Source: Chloroflexota bacterium (GTDB taxonomy: Bacteria; Chloroflexota; Anaerolineae; CG2-30-64-16). Taken from it: 51,668 nucleotides of DNA. The notes below the pieces were generated by a model. It did not search any database, was not told the origin of the DNA, and was given only the letters and a program-made list of their open reading frames with translations. The DNA lies in the NCBI GenBank assembly GCA_016876015.1, contig VGOD01000014.1, forward strand, positions 1 through 51,668. Direction: 5' to 3'. Below, piece by piece: positions 41,101-48,299 of the stretch. Each line of letters starts with the position of its first letter. The first letter of the stretch is position 1. Made by a program: the position numbers and the translations under genes.

Positions 41101-41949
41101 GCGTTCGCCACGCCCACCTTCTCCTGGGAGATGACCGAAGGCGCCGAAGCCTACGACGTGCAGGCCGACGACGACCCTCATTTCGGCTCGCCCGCGATCT
41201 CTGTCACCACCTCGCGCAACACTTACACGCCCCTGAACACCCTGCCGCAAGGCGCCTACTACTGGCGCGTGCGGGCGCGGCGTTACACGACCCTCGTCAA
41301 CGACTGGACCACGCCGCGGCCCTTCACGATCACCTTGCCGGCGCCGGCCGGCCTGGTGCACAGCCCAGCAGGGCTTGCGGACCGTGCACCGACCTTGTGC
41401 TGGCAGCCGCTGGTGATGCCGGCCAGCGCGCAGCCGGTGCTCGCGGCCTACAAGTATCGCCTACAGGTCGGCCGCGACCCCACCTTCTCGGTCGTCTATG
41501 ACACGGTGGACACTGAACAGGCCTGCTATACGGCCGCGAAGGGCTACGACGATGGGAGCTACTATTGGCGCGCAGCAATGATGGACGGCGACCTGCGGCT
41601 CGGCGACTACAGCACTGCGGCTCAACTGACCAAGCAGTATCCGTTCGCCACGCTGATCGCGCCGACCCTGGCGGTCAGCACAACCGAGACGCCCACTTTC
41701 GTTTGGACGCCGGTGGATGCCGCGGCGTCATACAAGCTGGAAGTGTCCCTCGTTCCCACCTTCTCGCCGCTCTACGATTCGGTGACGACCAACAACACGC
41801 GCTACACGCCCACGAAGAAGTACGAGACGGGCAAAGCCTATTACTGGCGCGTGGCGATGCTGGACAAGGATCGCAAACAGGGGCCGTTCAGCGGCGATCG
41901 CGTGGCGGTGGTTTCGCGGGTCAACTATGTCCCCTTGGTGATACGATAG
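38194..41949 (+). CDS. Large secreted protein with about ten FN3-like YYWRV repeats
   Basis: 1251 residues. An N-terminal signal peptide (MRYLFWLVVCLSLVLP) is followed by about ten units of 90-130 residues, each ending in a variant of YYWRVRA and opening with PTFSW or similar. These resemble fibronectin-type-III-like domains of extracellular adhesins or carbohydrate-related proteins. A central segment (about residues 640-850) departs from the repeats. There is no transmembrane anchor; the C-terminus is VNYVPLVIR, a form I recall on many Chloroflexota exported proteins. The start at 38194 has GGAGGGAGGG upstream. Ligand and partner unknown. Confidence 0.85.
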   Translation: MRYLFWLVVCLSLVLPPPPLAAAAGPPPPLAAAAGPPAPTLLAPADATLATAAAHPPLGIPEFRWSRIGGAASYRIQFSQDVAFTTRVEATTANTSYTPTDASKFADGLWYWRVRAESPAPAGDYSEIWTFTKQWASTDNAPILVAPAADAALDFFVRPTFSWQTVMGAASYKFQIAASADGFASPRYSQITLAPTHQPSAKLANGVYYWRVIPLDAVARDGTPSEVRAFTANYNLTPTPLEPDDMATPSFTPTLRWAAVRGAQYYRVQYSTDPTFNTGVVSVDSRNTAYTPTSDLPNDINYYWRVRAYSGASISDWSPPRTFVKRWYIQPQLLTPVNNAQYVRDPFFSWTPVPGASYYKVEVNTANSFPPTVQGWTATTANPFWARPDFDRSVSPRTWYWRVTPMDRAANAGQPSEVFSFVYNGTVLAAQQIHPLFHYEPSPSLRPAEDRAVAWPIFMWHRITYLTTQVAAYRVQVDDDPLFGSINWTFDTQNLSAAPTADRPFAPAAGRDYFWRVRPLDAMEGNEIGQWSQIWKARFDASKALSPTVGTAPILLRPAAAAEYVETTPLLEWRPLQDADSYEVQISSDPAFSPAYIVKSAIVPYPAYTPQARLAYGTYYWRVIGRRGGAAWGDWSAAWRFQAAAQSHWVEPRTLGSSANRMLIGFDPAGDMQDPNFDLTTLYVVQSKDYWFFGFNATATATDMAYVLYLDLDHLDDSGAPGDARGYNVTTIAAHRPEYAVYVLQNSGIFTASQVVIYRWTEAGWATPQRLDEVGGALHYDLPARYLELRLPNTVIGMQENTGSAAVALFSALSSGGHAQDSAPADPGVLYTTPDIGPDTTVLSRFSSVSERMTPALPANNATGDPTVLPSAPPFLWHLPVDVPVYGYNLQAAVDPRFTSPILDYTLRANLAAYTPAHYTHNRDFNGDNSYYWRVRPVYDPTGNMRGAWSQPWRFERGGYAPENLRTSVAFATPTFSWEMTEGAEAYDVQADDDPHFGSPAISVTTSRNTYTPLNTLPQGAYYWRVRARRYTTLVNDWTTPRPFTITLPAPAGLVHSPAGLADRAPTLCWQPLVMPASAQPVLAAYKYRLQVGRDPTFSVVYDTVDTEQACYTAAKGYDDGSYYWRAAMMDGDLRLGDYSTAAQLTKQYPFATLIAPTLAVSTTETPTFVWTPVDAAASYKLEVSLVPTFSPLYDSVTTNNTRYTPTKKYETGKAYYWRVAMLDKDRKQGPFSGDRVAVVSRVNYVPLVIR
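38241..38300 (+). repeat. 30-base perfect tandem duplication at the signal-peptide junction
   Basis: The unit at 38241-38270 is repeated exactly at 38271-38300 and duplicates the PPPPLAAAAG segment at the end of the signal region. It is likely to be length-variable by slippage and may alter the cleavage site. Confidence 0.9.
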
Positions 41950-42016
41950 CGTGTTATGGTCCATCTCAACGCACGGATGCAACGCACGGATGGCGATTTC
42001 CCATCTCCTCTGCGGC

Positions 42017-42111
42017 GTCATTGCGAGCATCTTTTGCGAAGCAATCTCACCCTCGCAGGAGACTGCTTTGCTTCGTGCCTGGCAACCGCCAAAGACGCTC
42101 CTCGCAATGAC
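42017..42111. repeat. MITE-like palindromic element with 11-bp terminal inverted repeats
   Basis: GTCATTGCGAG (42017-42027) is inverted as CTCGCAATGAC (42101-42111). Internally, GCGAAGCAATCTC faces GAGACTGCTTTGCTTCG. The whole unit is 95 bases, does not code, and matches the widespread GTCATTGCGAG repeat family I recall from several phyla. It lies in the 308-base gap between the repeat protein and the ABC binding protein. Apart from the promoter, I see nothing else in that gap. Confidence 0.8.
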
Positions 42112-42147
42112 CGGCCGAACTTGTGGGTAATCCCCAGACGCGCGGGT

Positions 42148-42175
42148 TTGACGTGGGCTGTGACTCTGGTATAAT
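42148..42175 (+). promoter_or_regulatory. Strong promoter of the peptide ABC transporter operon
   Basis: -35 TTGACG (42148-42153), 16 bases, perfect -10 TATAAT (42170-42175). The leader before the ATG is about 75 bases. Confidence 0.75.
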
Positions 42176-42257
42176 CCATCGTATCGAATGCCTGTCGGGC
42201 GCTTATCTTCACGTTCGGTTCCTCATCATGTCACGACCCACAACAGGAGGTTTTCTC

Positions 42258-43889
42258 ATGGTCAACCGCGCTTCTCTCCCGCGCCTGATGGCCATCCTGG
42301 CCATCGTCGCCCTGCTGGCGCTAGGCGGCTGTATGCCGGCTGCGCCGGGCGCTCCGGCCGCGCCAGCTCCGGTCAAAGCCGGCGTCAAGACCCTCACGAT
42401 CGCACAGGATACGGATCCGGGCACCGCCGACCCGCAACTGACGACCGAGGAGTACTTTCTCCCCCTCAATCTATACGACCGGTTGGTGGAGGCTGTGACC
42501 ACGACGCCGGGCAAATCTGAACTGCAGCCCGGTCTGGCGGAGAAATGGGACGTCACCCCGGACGGCCTGAAGTATACGTTCCATCTCCGGAAGGGGGCGA
42601 AGTTCCACAATGGCGACATCCTGACCGCCGACGACGTAATCTTCACCTTCGATCGCATGTTGGATCCTGCGATCAAAGCCCTGAACACCGATTTTCTGGA
42701 TATGATCGCGGGCGCCACAGCGCGCATGGACGGCAAGGCGACCAGCACCAGTGGCCTGAAGAAGATTGACGACAACACCGTCGAGATCACCCTGGCTGCG
42801 CCTTTTGCGCCGTTCCTGGCCAACCTGGCGACTCCGGCTGGCTCCATCTTCTCCAAGAAGTATGTCGAGAAGATCGGCAAGGACTTCGGCATCAAGCCGG
42901 TGGGCACCGGCCCGTTCAAGCTGGACTCCTGGACCTACAACAGCGAGCTGCAGTTATCGGCCTTCGACGACTACTTCCGCGGCCGGCCCAAGTTCGACCA
43001 ACTGATCATGAAGATCGTGCCCGAGGCGCAAACCCAGGCCCTGATGTTCAGGAAGGGGGAGTTGGACGCGTTCGACCTGGACTACGCGCGCTCCCAAATC
43101 CCAGAGTTCAAGAAGGACGCGCAGTGGAAGGATCGCATCGTCAGCGGGCCACGCGTCGGCACGTACTACATGAGCATCAACAGCAAGATTCCGCCCTTCG
43201 ACAACCCGAAGGTGCGAGAGGCTGTGATGTATGCGATTGATCGGCAGACATTGATTGACAAGCTCTACTATGGCACCGGTATCCCGGCCAAGGGCATCTT
43301 GGCCCCAGGTCTGGCCGGATACAACCCGGATTTGCCTGGCTTCAAGTACGATCCTGAGAAGGCCAAGGCGTTGCTGAAGGAAGCCGGCTTCCCGAATGGG
43401 ATCGAGATGACCCTCAACCAGACGGTGGATTCCCCCAGCACGCTCAAGATGAACGAAGCGCTGCAGGCGATGTTGGCCCAAGTCGGCATCAAGGCCGAGA
43501 TCAAGCAGATGGATTCGGCCGCCTGGTCCGGCACGCGCAAGGAAGGCAAACTGGGCAGCTACACCAGCAGTTGGTCGGCTGACTTCAACGACCCGGACAA
43601 CTTCATCTATACCTTCTTCGCGCCGCGCAATGCAGTCGCGCGCTCCTGGAACTACGAGAACAAGGCGGTGCAAGACCAACTCGAGAAGGCCCGGGTGATG
43701 ACCGACATGCAGGCTCGCTACAAGCTCTATCAGGAGATCGAGAAGACGATCGTCTATCAAGACTTCGCCTTCGTCCCGTTGTTCCACCTGGAGCACCTGT
43801 TCGTGGTCCATCCGAAAGTCAAGAACTTCAAGGTCTCGTGGAACGGCTGGAGCAACATGCCGTACTACGGGATCGAGATCGTGGAGTAG
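42258..43889 (+). CDS. ABC transporter substrate-binding lipoprotein (family 5, peptide/nickel type)
   Basis: 543 residues. Signal peptide with lipobox LLALGGC, then a Pro/Ala linker. Family 5 features: TIAQDTDPGTADPQLTTEEY, ETTPGKSELQPGLAEKWDVT-like opening (YDRLVEAV, LAEKWDVTPDGLKYTFHLRK), DDVIFTFDRMLDP, VGTGPFKLDSW and PFDNPKVREAVMYAIDRQ. It delivers oligopeptides or similar ligands to the permeases encoded next. AGGAGG lies before the ATG at 42258. The ligand cannot be inferred. Confidence 0.93.
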   Translation: MVNRASLPRLMAILAIVALLALGGCMPAAPGAPAAPAPVKAGVKTLTIAQDTDPGTADPQLTTEEYFLPLNLYDRLVEAVTTTPGKSELQPGLAEKWDVTPDGLKYTFHLRKGAKFHNGDILTADDVIFTFDRMLDPAIKALNTDFLDMIAGATARMDGKATSTSGLKKIDDNTVEITLAAPFAPFLANLATPAGSIFSKKYVEKIGKDFGIKPVGTGPFKLDSWTYNSELQLSAFDDYFRGRPKFDQLIMKIVPEAQTQALMFRKGELDAFDLDYARSQIPEFKKDAQWKDRIVSGPRVGTYYMSINSKIPPFDNPKVREAVMYAIDRQTLIDKLYYGTGIPAKGILAPGLAGYNPDLPGFKYDPEKAKALLKEAGFPNGIEMTLNQTVDSPSTLKMNEALQAMLAQVGIKAEIKQMDSAAWSGTRKEGKLGSYTSSWSADFNDPDNFIYTFFAPRNAVARSWNYENKAVQDQLEKARVMTDMQARYKLYQEIEKTIVYQDFAFVPLFHLEHLFVVHPKVKNFKVSWNGWSNMPYYGIEIVE

Positions 43890-43901
43890 AGTCTCGTTGA
43901 C

Positions 43902-43937
43902 GACGAACCGGGTTTCACCCCAGAAGCCCGGTTCGTC
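43902..43937 (+). other. Stem-loop between binding-protein and permease genes
   Basis: GACGAACCGGG (43902-43912) pairs with CCCGGTTCGTC (43927-43937) around 14 bases, without a U-tract. Such hairpins often stabilise the upstream message so that the binding protein is made in excess; here this is inferred from position. Confidence 0.6.
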
Positions 43938-43957
43938 TCTGCGATCGAGAGTCGTTC

Positions 43958-44878
43958 ATGCTCAGATATCTCCTCCGCAGGCTCCTGCAAGCGATCCCGG
44001 TCATCATCGGCACGACTTTCCTCACCTTCATCCTGCTGGAGGTGGTGCCGGGCGATCCCATCGCCATGATGATGAAGGAGCACATTGATCCCGATGTCGT
44101 CGAGCGCGTGCGCAAAGAGATGCATCTGGATGATCCCTGGCCCCAGCGCTACGTGCGTTACATGGCGGGTGTGCTGCGCGGAGATTTCGGCGAGTCCTAC
44201 AAGACCCGCCGCGATGTAGGTGAGCTGCTGGCCAACGCCTTCCCCGCGACGCTGGCGCTCACCGCGAGCGCGCTCCTGGTGGCCTGGGGCATCGGCATTC
44301 CGGCCGGCATCATCGCGGCCACCCGCCCCTATTCCCCTTCCGACCATGCGATGACGGTGTTCGCACTGTTGGGCGTCTCGGTGCCGGTGTTTTGGCTGGG
44401 TCTGCTCTTCCAACTGATCTTTGGTTGGAAGTTGGGCTGGCTGCCGATCTCTGGCTTCAAGGGCGTGCAATACCTGATCATGCCAGCGATCGTCCTGGGG
44501 GCCAGCTCGGCCGCGGTGATCGCCCGGCTCACCCGATCGAGCCTCCTGGAGGTCATGGGGTCAGACTATATCCGGACGGCGAGGGCCAAAGGGCTGCGGA
44601 ATCTGATCGTCCTGGTGCGCCACGCACTCAAGAACTCGCTGCTGCCGGTCGTCACGGTCATGGCGATTCAAGTGGCCGAACTACTATCGGGCGCGGTCAT
44701 CACGGAAAGCGTCTTCGGCATTCCGGGCGTGGGTCGGGTGTCAGTCAAGGCGATCCAACAACGCGATTTTCCGCTGCTCATGGGGTCGGTGATCATGGCT
44801 GTCGTGCTGGTCGTCGTGGGCAACCTGATCGCCGACATCAGCTATGCCTATCTGGACCCCCGAATCCGCTATGAGTGA
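43958..44878 (+). CDS. dppB: ABC transporter permease (DppB type)
   Basis: 306 residues with six predicted transmembrane segments: MLRYLLRRLLQAIPVIIGTT at the N-terminus, then GDFGESYKTRRDVGELL, and the permease EAA loop VIARLTRSSLLEVMGSDYIR followed by ARAKGLRNLIVLVRHALKN. It ends in the typical ISYAYLDPRIRYE. It forms the channel with the DppC-like partner. No ATPase gene follows in the window. Confidence 0.93.
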   Translation: MLRYLLRRLLQAIPVIIGTTFLTFILLEVVPGDPIAMMMKEHIDPDVVERVRKEMHLDDPWPQRYVRYMAGVLRGDFGESYKTRRDVGELLANAFPATLALTASALLVAWGIGIPAGIIAATRPYSPSDHAMTVFALLGVSVPVFWLGLLFQLIFGWKLGWLPISGFKGVQYLIMPAIVLGASSAAVIARLTRSSLLEVMGSDYIRTARAKGLRNLIVLVRHALKNSLLPVVTVMAIQVAELLSGAVITESVFGIPGVGRVSVKAIQQRDFPLLMGSVIMAVVLVVVGNLIADISYAYLDPRIRYE

Positions 44879-45785
44879 CGTGAATCCTGAATCAGCGCAG
44901 ACCAGCGCCACCCTCCTCGAGGGGCCACGTGTGCGCCAAACGACCTTCGGACAGGATGTCTGGCGGCGGTTCCGGCGCAACCGGCTGGCGGTGGCCGGCG
45001 CCATGGTCGTGCTGCTGCTCGTGGCTTGCGCGCTCCTGGCGCGCATCCTGGCGCCCTATGACCCGCTCCTGGTGCAGTTGGAGAAGCAGTTCAGCCCGCC
45101 GTCGGCCGCGCACCCCTTCGGCACAGATGTCTATGGCCGCGACATCTTCAGCCGGGTGCTCTTCGGCGCGCGCATCTCGCTTCTGATCGGCCTCATCCCG
45201 TCTGCGATCTCCATGCTCATCGGCACGATCGTGGGTGTGCTGGCCGGCTTCCAGGGCGGCTGGCTGGACACGCTGCTCATGCGCCTGAGCGATGTCGTTA
45301 TGGCTTTCCCATCCATCATTCTGGCGATGGTCGTGACCTATACCCTGGGCGCGTCCCTCTTCACCCTCTTCATCGCCCTGAGTGTGGTGGGTTGGGCTGG
45401 CGCAGCGCGCGTCGTGCGCGCGCAGACCCTCTCGCTGAAGGAACGCGATTTCGTGACGGCTGCCAGGGCCATTGGAGTCACGCGAAGCGGCACCATGTTC
45501 CGCCACATCGTCCCCAACTGCCTGGCCCCCATCATCGTCCTGCTGACGCTGGGCATTCCCTCCGCGATCATGGCCGAAGCCGGGCTGAGTTTTCTGGGGG
45601 TTGGCGCTCAGCCGCCGACGCCAAGCTGGGGCCTGATGGTCAACGAGGCGCAACAATACGTCTTCTCGGCGCCGTGGGCTTCGATCTTGCCGGGTGTGGC
45701 CATCCTGATAACGGTTCTGGCCTTCAACTTCGTCGGCGATGGCCTGCGCGATGCACTGGACCCCTATCTCAAGGGCAAGCTGTAG
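44871..45785 (+). CDS. dppC: ABC transporter permease (DppC type)
   Basis: 304 residues. It has the DppC N-terminus (RFRRNRLAVAGAMVVLLLV), HPFGTDVYGRDIFSRVLFGA, and an EAA loop (RVVRAQTLSLKERDFVTAAR then AIGVTRSGTMFRHIVPN), ending GDGLRDALDPYLKGKL. It overlaps the dppB end by 8 bases, so it is coupled. The cognate DppD/DppF ATPases are not in the window and must be encoded elsewhere or shared. Confidence 0.93.
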   Translation: MSDVNPESAQTSATLLEGPRVRQTTFGQDVWRRFRRNRLAVAGAMVVLLLVACALLARILAPYDPLLVQLEKQFSPPSAAHPFGTDVYGRDIFSRVLFGARISLLIGLIPSAISMLIGTIVGVLAGFQGGWLDTLLMRLSDVVMAFPSIILAMVVTYTLGASLFTLFIALSVVGWAGAARVVRAQTLSLKERDFVTAARAIGVTRSGTMFRHIVPNCLAPIIVLLTLGIPSAIMAEAGLSFLGVGAQPPTPSWGLMVNEAQQYVFSAPWASILPGVAILITVLAFNFVGDGLRDALDPYLKGKL

Positions 45786-45826
45786 CTGCGCCAGTCTCTC
45801 CACTGAAAAGTACACGGAAGCAGCTT

Positions 45827-45855
45827 TTGCCGTTCGCCCCAGCCTGTGGTATGAT
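45827..45855 (+). promoter_or_regulatory. Candidate promoter of the zinc-ribbon protein
   Basis: -35 TTGCCG (45827-45832), 17 bases, -10 TATGAT (45850-45855), 75 bases before the ATG. Confidence 0.5.
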
Positions 45856-45930
45856 CGGCAAGCTCGCCGCGCGCTCGCAGCGGGCGAGCTGCTGGGCCAG
45901 ATATGATGACTGAGTGAGGATTCCCGTCTT

Positions 45931-46590
45931 ATGCCGCAACTTCCGGCTGAGCTGTTGAACCAAATCGGAGTGGTGTTGGAGATCGTTGTCGCCGGGCTGG
46001 CCGCGCTGCTGGTGGCGTTCTGGATCGGCCTGGTGGTTTGGACCTTCCGCGACATCCGCGCGCGCACGCGCGATTTCTTTGCCTGGCTGCTGGCGATCGT
46101 CCTGGTGTTGATCGGCGGCCCGATCGGCCTGTTGCTCTACATGCTGCTGCGACCGCGCGAGACGCTGGACCAGGTCTACGATCGCCAACTCGAAGAAGAG
46201 GCGCTGCTGCGCGACATCACAGCTCGCCGCGCCTGCCCCAAGTGCCAGACCGTGACTGAAGCGGACTGGCTGGTCTGTCCTCGCTGCCGCGCTGCGCTGC
46301 GCCAGACCTGCGTCGAGTGCCGCCGGCCGCTGGAGCTCGATTGGGTGGTCTGCCCCTATTGCACGACGCCGGTCGAGATCGAGCCGCACGCAGAGCCGGT
46401 CGCGGCCGAACCAGTTCTCCACGCAGCGGCCGTCCAACCAGCCGAGCCGGCGCTCGGCGCAGCGACCGCGCAACCAGCCGAACCGGCGCTCAGCGCAGCA
46501 GATCTTCAGCCGGTCGAAGAGCCGACGCCGAAGCGTGAGCGGCCGGCCGGTCGTTTCCCCGCGCCGCGAGTCGCGCTGGAGATGGAGTGA
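45931..46590 (+). CDS. Membrane protein with double zinc ribbon
   Basis: 219 residues. Two transmembrane helices (VVLEIVVAGLAALLVAFWI and FAWLLAIVLVLIGGPIGLLL) are followed by a cytoplasmic double zinc ribbon with four CxxC pairs: CPKCQTVTEADWLVCPRC and CVECRRPLELDWVVCPYC. The C-terminus is Ala/Pro/Glu-rich with three near-repeats of the AAVQPAEPAL type. Function unknown; proteins of this build may recruit partners to the membrane. It has its own predicted promoter and no obvious operon. Confidence 0.8.
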   Translation: MPQLPAELLNQIGVVLEIVVAGLAALLVAFWIGLVVWTFRDIRARTRDFFAWLLAIVLVLIGGPIGLLLYMLLRPRETLDQVYDRQLEEEALLRDITARRACPKCQTVTEADWLVCPRCRAALRQTCVECRRPLELDWVVCPYCTTPVEIEPHAEPVAAEPVLHAAAVQPAEPALGAATAQPAEPALSAADLQPVEEPTPKRERPAGRFPAPRVALEME

Positions 46591-46737
46591 GGACGGCGGA
46601 GTGCGAATCATCCCTGTGGGACTTCGCCAGCGTTGCAGCGACCGTTCGGCCGAGCTCACGACGAAGCCTCGGTCGCCCGTGGCGGATTACTTGACCGGTG
46701 TTCTAGCGGCGTGGCGCGGGGCTGGAGCCTGGCATTT

Positions 46738-46765
46738 CCCTGGACCGGCCCCAGGGCTGGCTGGC
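46738..46765 (+). repeat. Copy of a dispersed CCCTGGACCGG element (non-coding copy)
   Basis: The 28-base sequence beginning CCCTGGACCGGCCCCAGGG differs at only two positions from a copy at 48893-48920 and has a third, inverted, 2-base-shorter copy at about 48309-48333. It forms a CCCTGG/CCAGGG hairpin. The rest of the gap 46591-46817 shows nothing I can assign. Confidence 0.75.
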
Positions 46766-46805
46766 TTTTCCCCCCGCGTCCGCGCCTGACGGTTCACGTT
46801 TGTTG

Positions 46806-46833
46806 ACGCCTCACGCCTCACGCCTCACGCCCC
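46806..46833 (-). repeat. Heptamer array ACGCCTC x4 at the glycosyltransferase stop codon
   Basis: Four 7-base units (three ACGCCTC and one ACGCCCC). On the minus strand the glycosyltransferase TGA stop (46820-46818) lies inside the array. Confidence 0.85.
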
Positions 46834-47537
46834 ACCAGCCTCAACACCGCCATCACGTACTTCCAGCCGCGGCGCAGGTAGGCGCGCACGTTCGCGCCGG
46901 TCTTGGATTCGCCGCTGAAGCGCGCGGCACACACGTAGGGAACTTCCACCACCCGCATCCCCAGACGCTGGCCGCGCGCGAGCAGATCAATGCAGTATTC
47001 GCCGTAGTCCCCGCGCAACTCGATGCGCTCGAACACCGCCCGCCGCGCGCAGATAAAGCCGCTGGTATAGTCGCGCACGCCCCATCCGAGTAACGCCGAC
47101 GCAAACAGGTTGATGGTCACAGAAAACGCCCGCGCCAACAGGCTGTGTCCGGGATCGCTGCCGCCTGGTACATAGCGCGAACCGATGGCGATGTCGGCGC
47201 CGGCCGCGAGTTGCGCCAGCAGCTTCGGAAGCGTCTCTGGCGGCATCGCCAGGTCCACGTCCATCCACGCCACTGCATCGGTCTCGGCTGCGCGAATGCC
47301 GGCCCAAATCGCCGAGGTCAACCCCCGTTCGGTCGTGCGGCGCAGCAAGCGCACGCGCGGCTCGCGGTCGGCAATCTCCTGTACGACCTGCCAGGTGCGG
47401 TCCGGCGAATCGTCGTCCACCACCAGCACCTGCACCGGCGTCGTGACGCTGCGCAGGATGCCCGCGATCAGGAGCGGCGCATTCTCGCGCTCGTTGTAGG
47501 TGGGCAGTACGACGGTCAAGGTAAGATCAGGTGACAT
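46818..47537 (-). CDS. Family 2 glycosyltransferase, dolichyl-phosphate-mannose-synthase-like
   Basis: 239 residues. GT-A fold motifs: VVLPTYNERENAPLLI, VDDDSPDRTWQ, MDVDLAMPPETL (DxD metal site) and GSRYVPGGSDPGHS, then RDYTSGFICARRAVF. Proteins of this type transfer a sugar from a nucleotide donor to a polyprenyl phosphate lipid. The long integral-membrane tail of some members is absent. The ATG at 47537 is chosen from alignment memory although no clear ribosome site is seen; 47558 is an alternative. Downstream of the methyltransferase in one run. The last codons and stop are heptamer-derived. Confidence 0.88.
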   Translation of the reverse strand: MSPDLTLTVVLPTYNERENAPLLIAGILRSVTTPVQVLVVDDDSPDRTWQVVQEIADREPRVRLLRRTTERGLTSAIWAGIRAAETDAVAWMDVDLAMPPETLPKLLAQLAAGADIAIGSRYVPGGSDPGHSLLARAFSVTINLFASALLGWGVRDYTSGFICARRAVFERIELRGDYGEYCIDLLARGQRLGMRVVEVPYVCAARFSGESKTGANVRAYLRRGWKYVMAVLRLVGREA

Positions 47538-47576
47538 AAGGGCTATTTCACGCGCCATGGGCGGCGCGCCGGTGGA

Positions 47577-48299
47577 TTAGCCTTCCCGCTCTGCCAGGCA
47601 CAGCAGCGACAATCCCATCGGCAGATCGCGTGCGTTGAGCCAGCGCGCTTCGGCGCTCAGGATGCCGAGGAGCAGGCGATTGAGAAATTCGGGCAGAGGA
47701 CGCAAGTCCTCGCCGCCGCCTAAACCCGTGCGCGCGACAAGACGCGCCGCGGCCGCAACCGGGAAGAGCAGCCCGTTGGCATAGGTCAGGCGGCGAATGG
47801 CAAAGCCGGCGGCAGTCACAAGCCCTGCCAGTTCTGTGCGGCGATAGCGTCGCGCGCCGCCCCAGAACGCATCGTGCGGACCCTGCAGCCACGGGTGCGC
47901 GGGCACGCGCGCCAGCAGCCGACCGCCTGGCCGGAGCACGCGGCGCATTTCCCCCAGCGCCGCCGCAGGCTCCACCTCTCGCTGCTCCAACAGGTCGAGC
48001 GTCAGCAGCAAGTCGAAAGCGGCCGAGGGGAAAGGCAGCCGCACCGCATCGGCCCGCGCGAGGGGCGATGGGATCGCCCGCCGCGGGTGCAGATCCACGC
48101 CGACGCCCCAGGTCCCGGCTGGAAGCTCGCCCAACTCCCAGCCGGGACCGCAGCCGACATCTAGCACCTTGCCGCGCACCGGGCCGAGCACGGCCCAGGT
48201 GATGCGGCGCATCCCGGCGTTCCACCAGCTTCGCTGGCCGTGCCGGGCGAGCAGAACGCGGAAGTCTTCCGCGGGGGCGTCAGTCACGACGCCGGTCAA
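47577..48299 (-). CDS. Class I SAM-dependent methyltransferase
   Basis: 240 residues. SAM motif VLDVGCGPGWELGELP, then GVGVDLHPRRA, ADAVRLPFPSAAFDLLL and RVLRPGGRLLARVPAH. The C-terminal region (RYRRTELAGLVTAAGFAIR) is usual for small methyltransferases acting on sugars or lipids. The start is a TTG at 48299 that overlaps the upstream stop by 4 bases; a GTG four codons on is the alternative. The operon context (repeat protein, glycosyltransferase) suggests cell-surface glycan or lipid modification, which is inference. Confidence 0.82.
   Translation of the reverse strand: MTGVVTDAPAEDFRVLLARHGQRSWWNAGMRRITWAVLGPVRGKVLDVGCGPGWELGELPAGTWGVGVDLHPRRAIPSPLARADAVRLPFPSAAFDLLLTLDLLEQREVEPAAALGEMRRVLRPGGRLLARVPAHPWLQGPHDAFWGGARRYRRTELAGLVTAAGFAIRRLTYANGLLFPVAAAARLVARTGLGGGEDLRPLPEFLNRLLLGILSAEARWLNARDLPMGLSLLCLAEREG

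Noticed and set aside
39517..41361. Long minus-strand frames opposite the secreted repeat protein
   Set aside because: Composition is Arg/Gly/Val-rich without domains; the plus-strand gene has a signal peptide and periodic YYWRV repeats.
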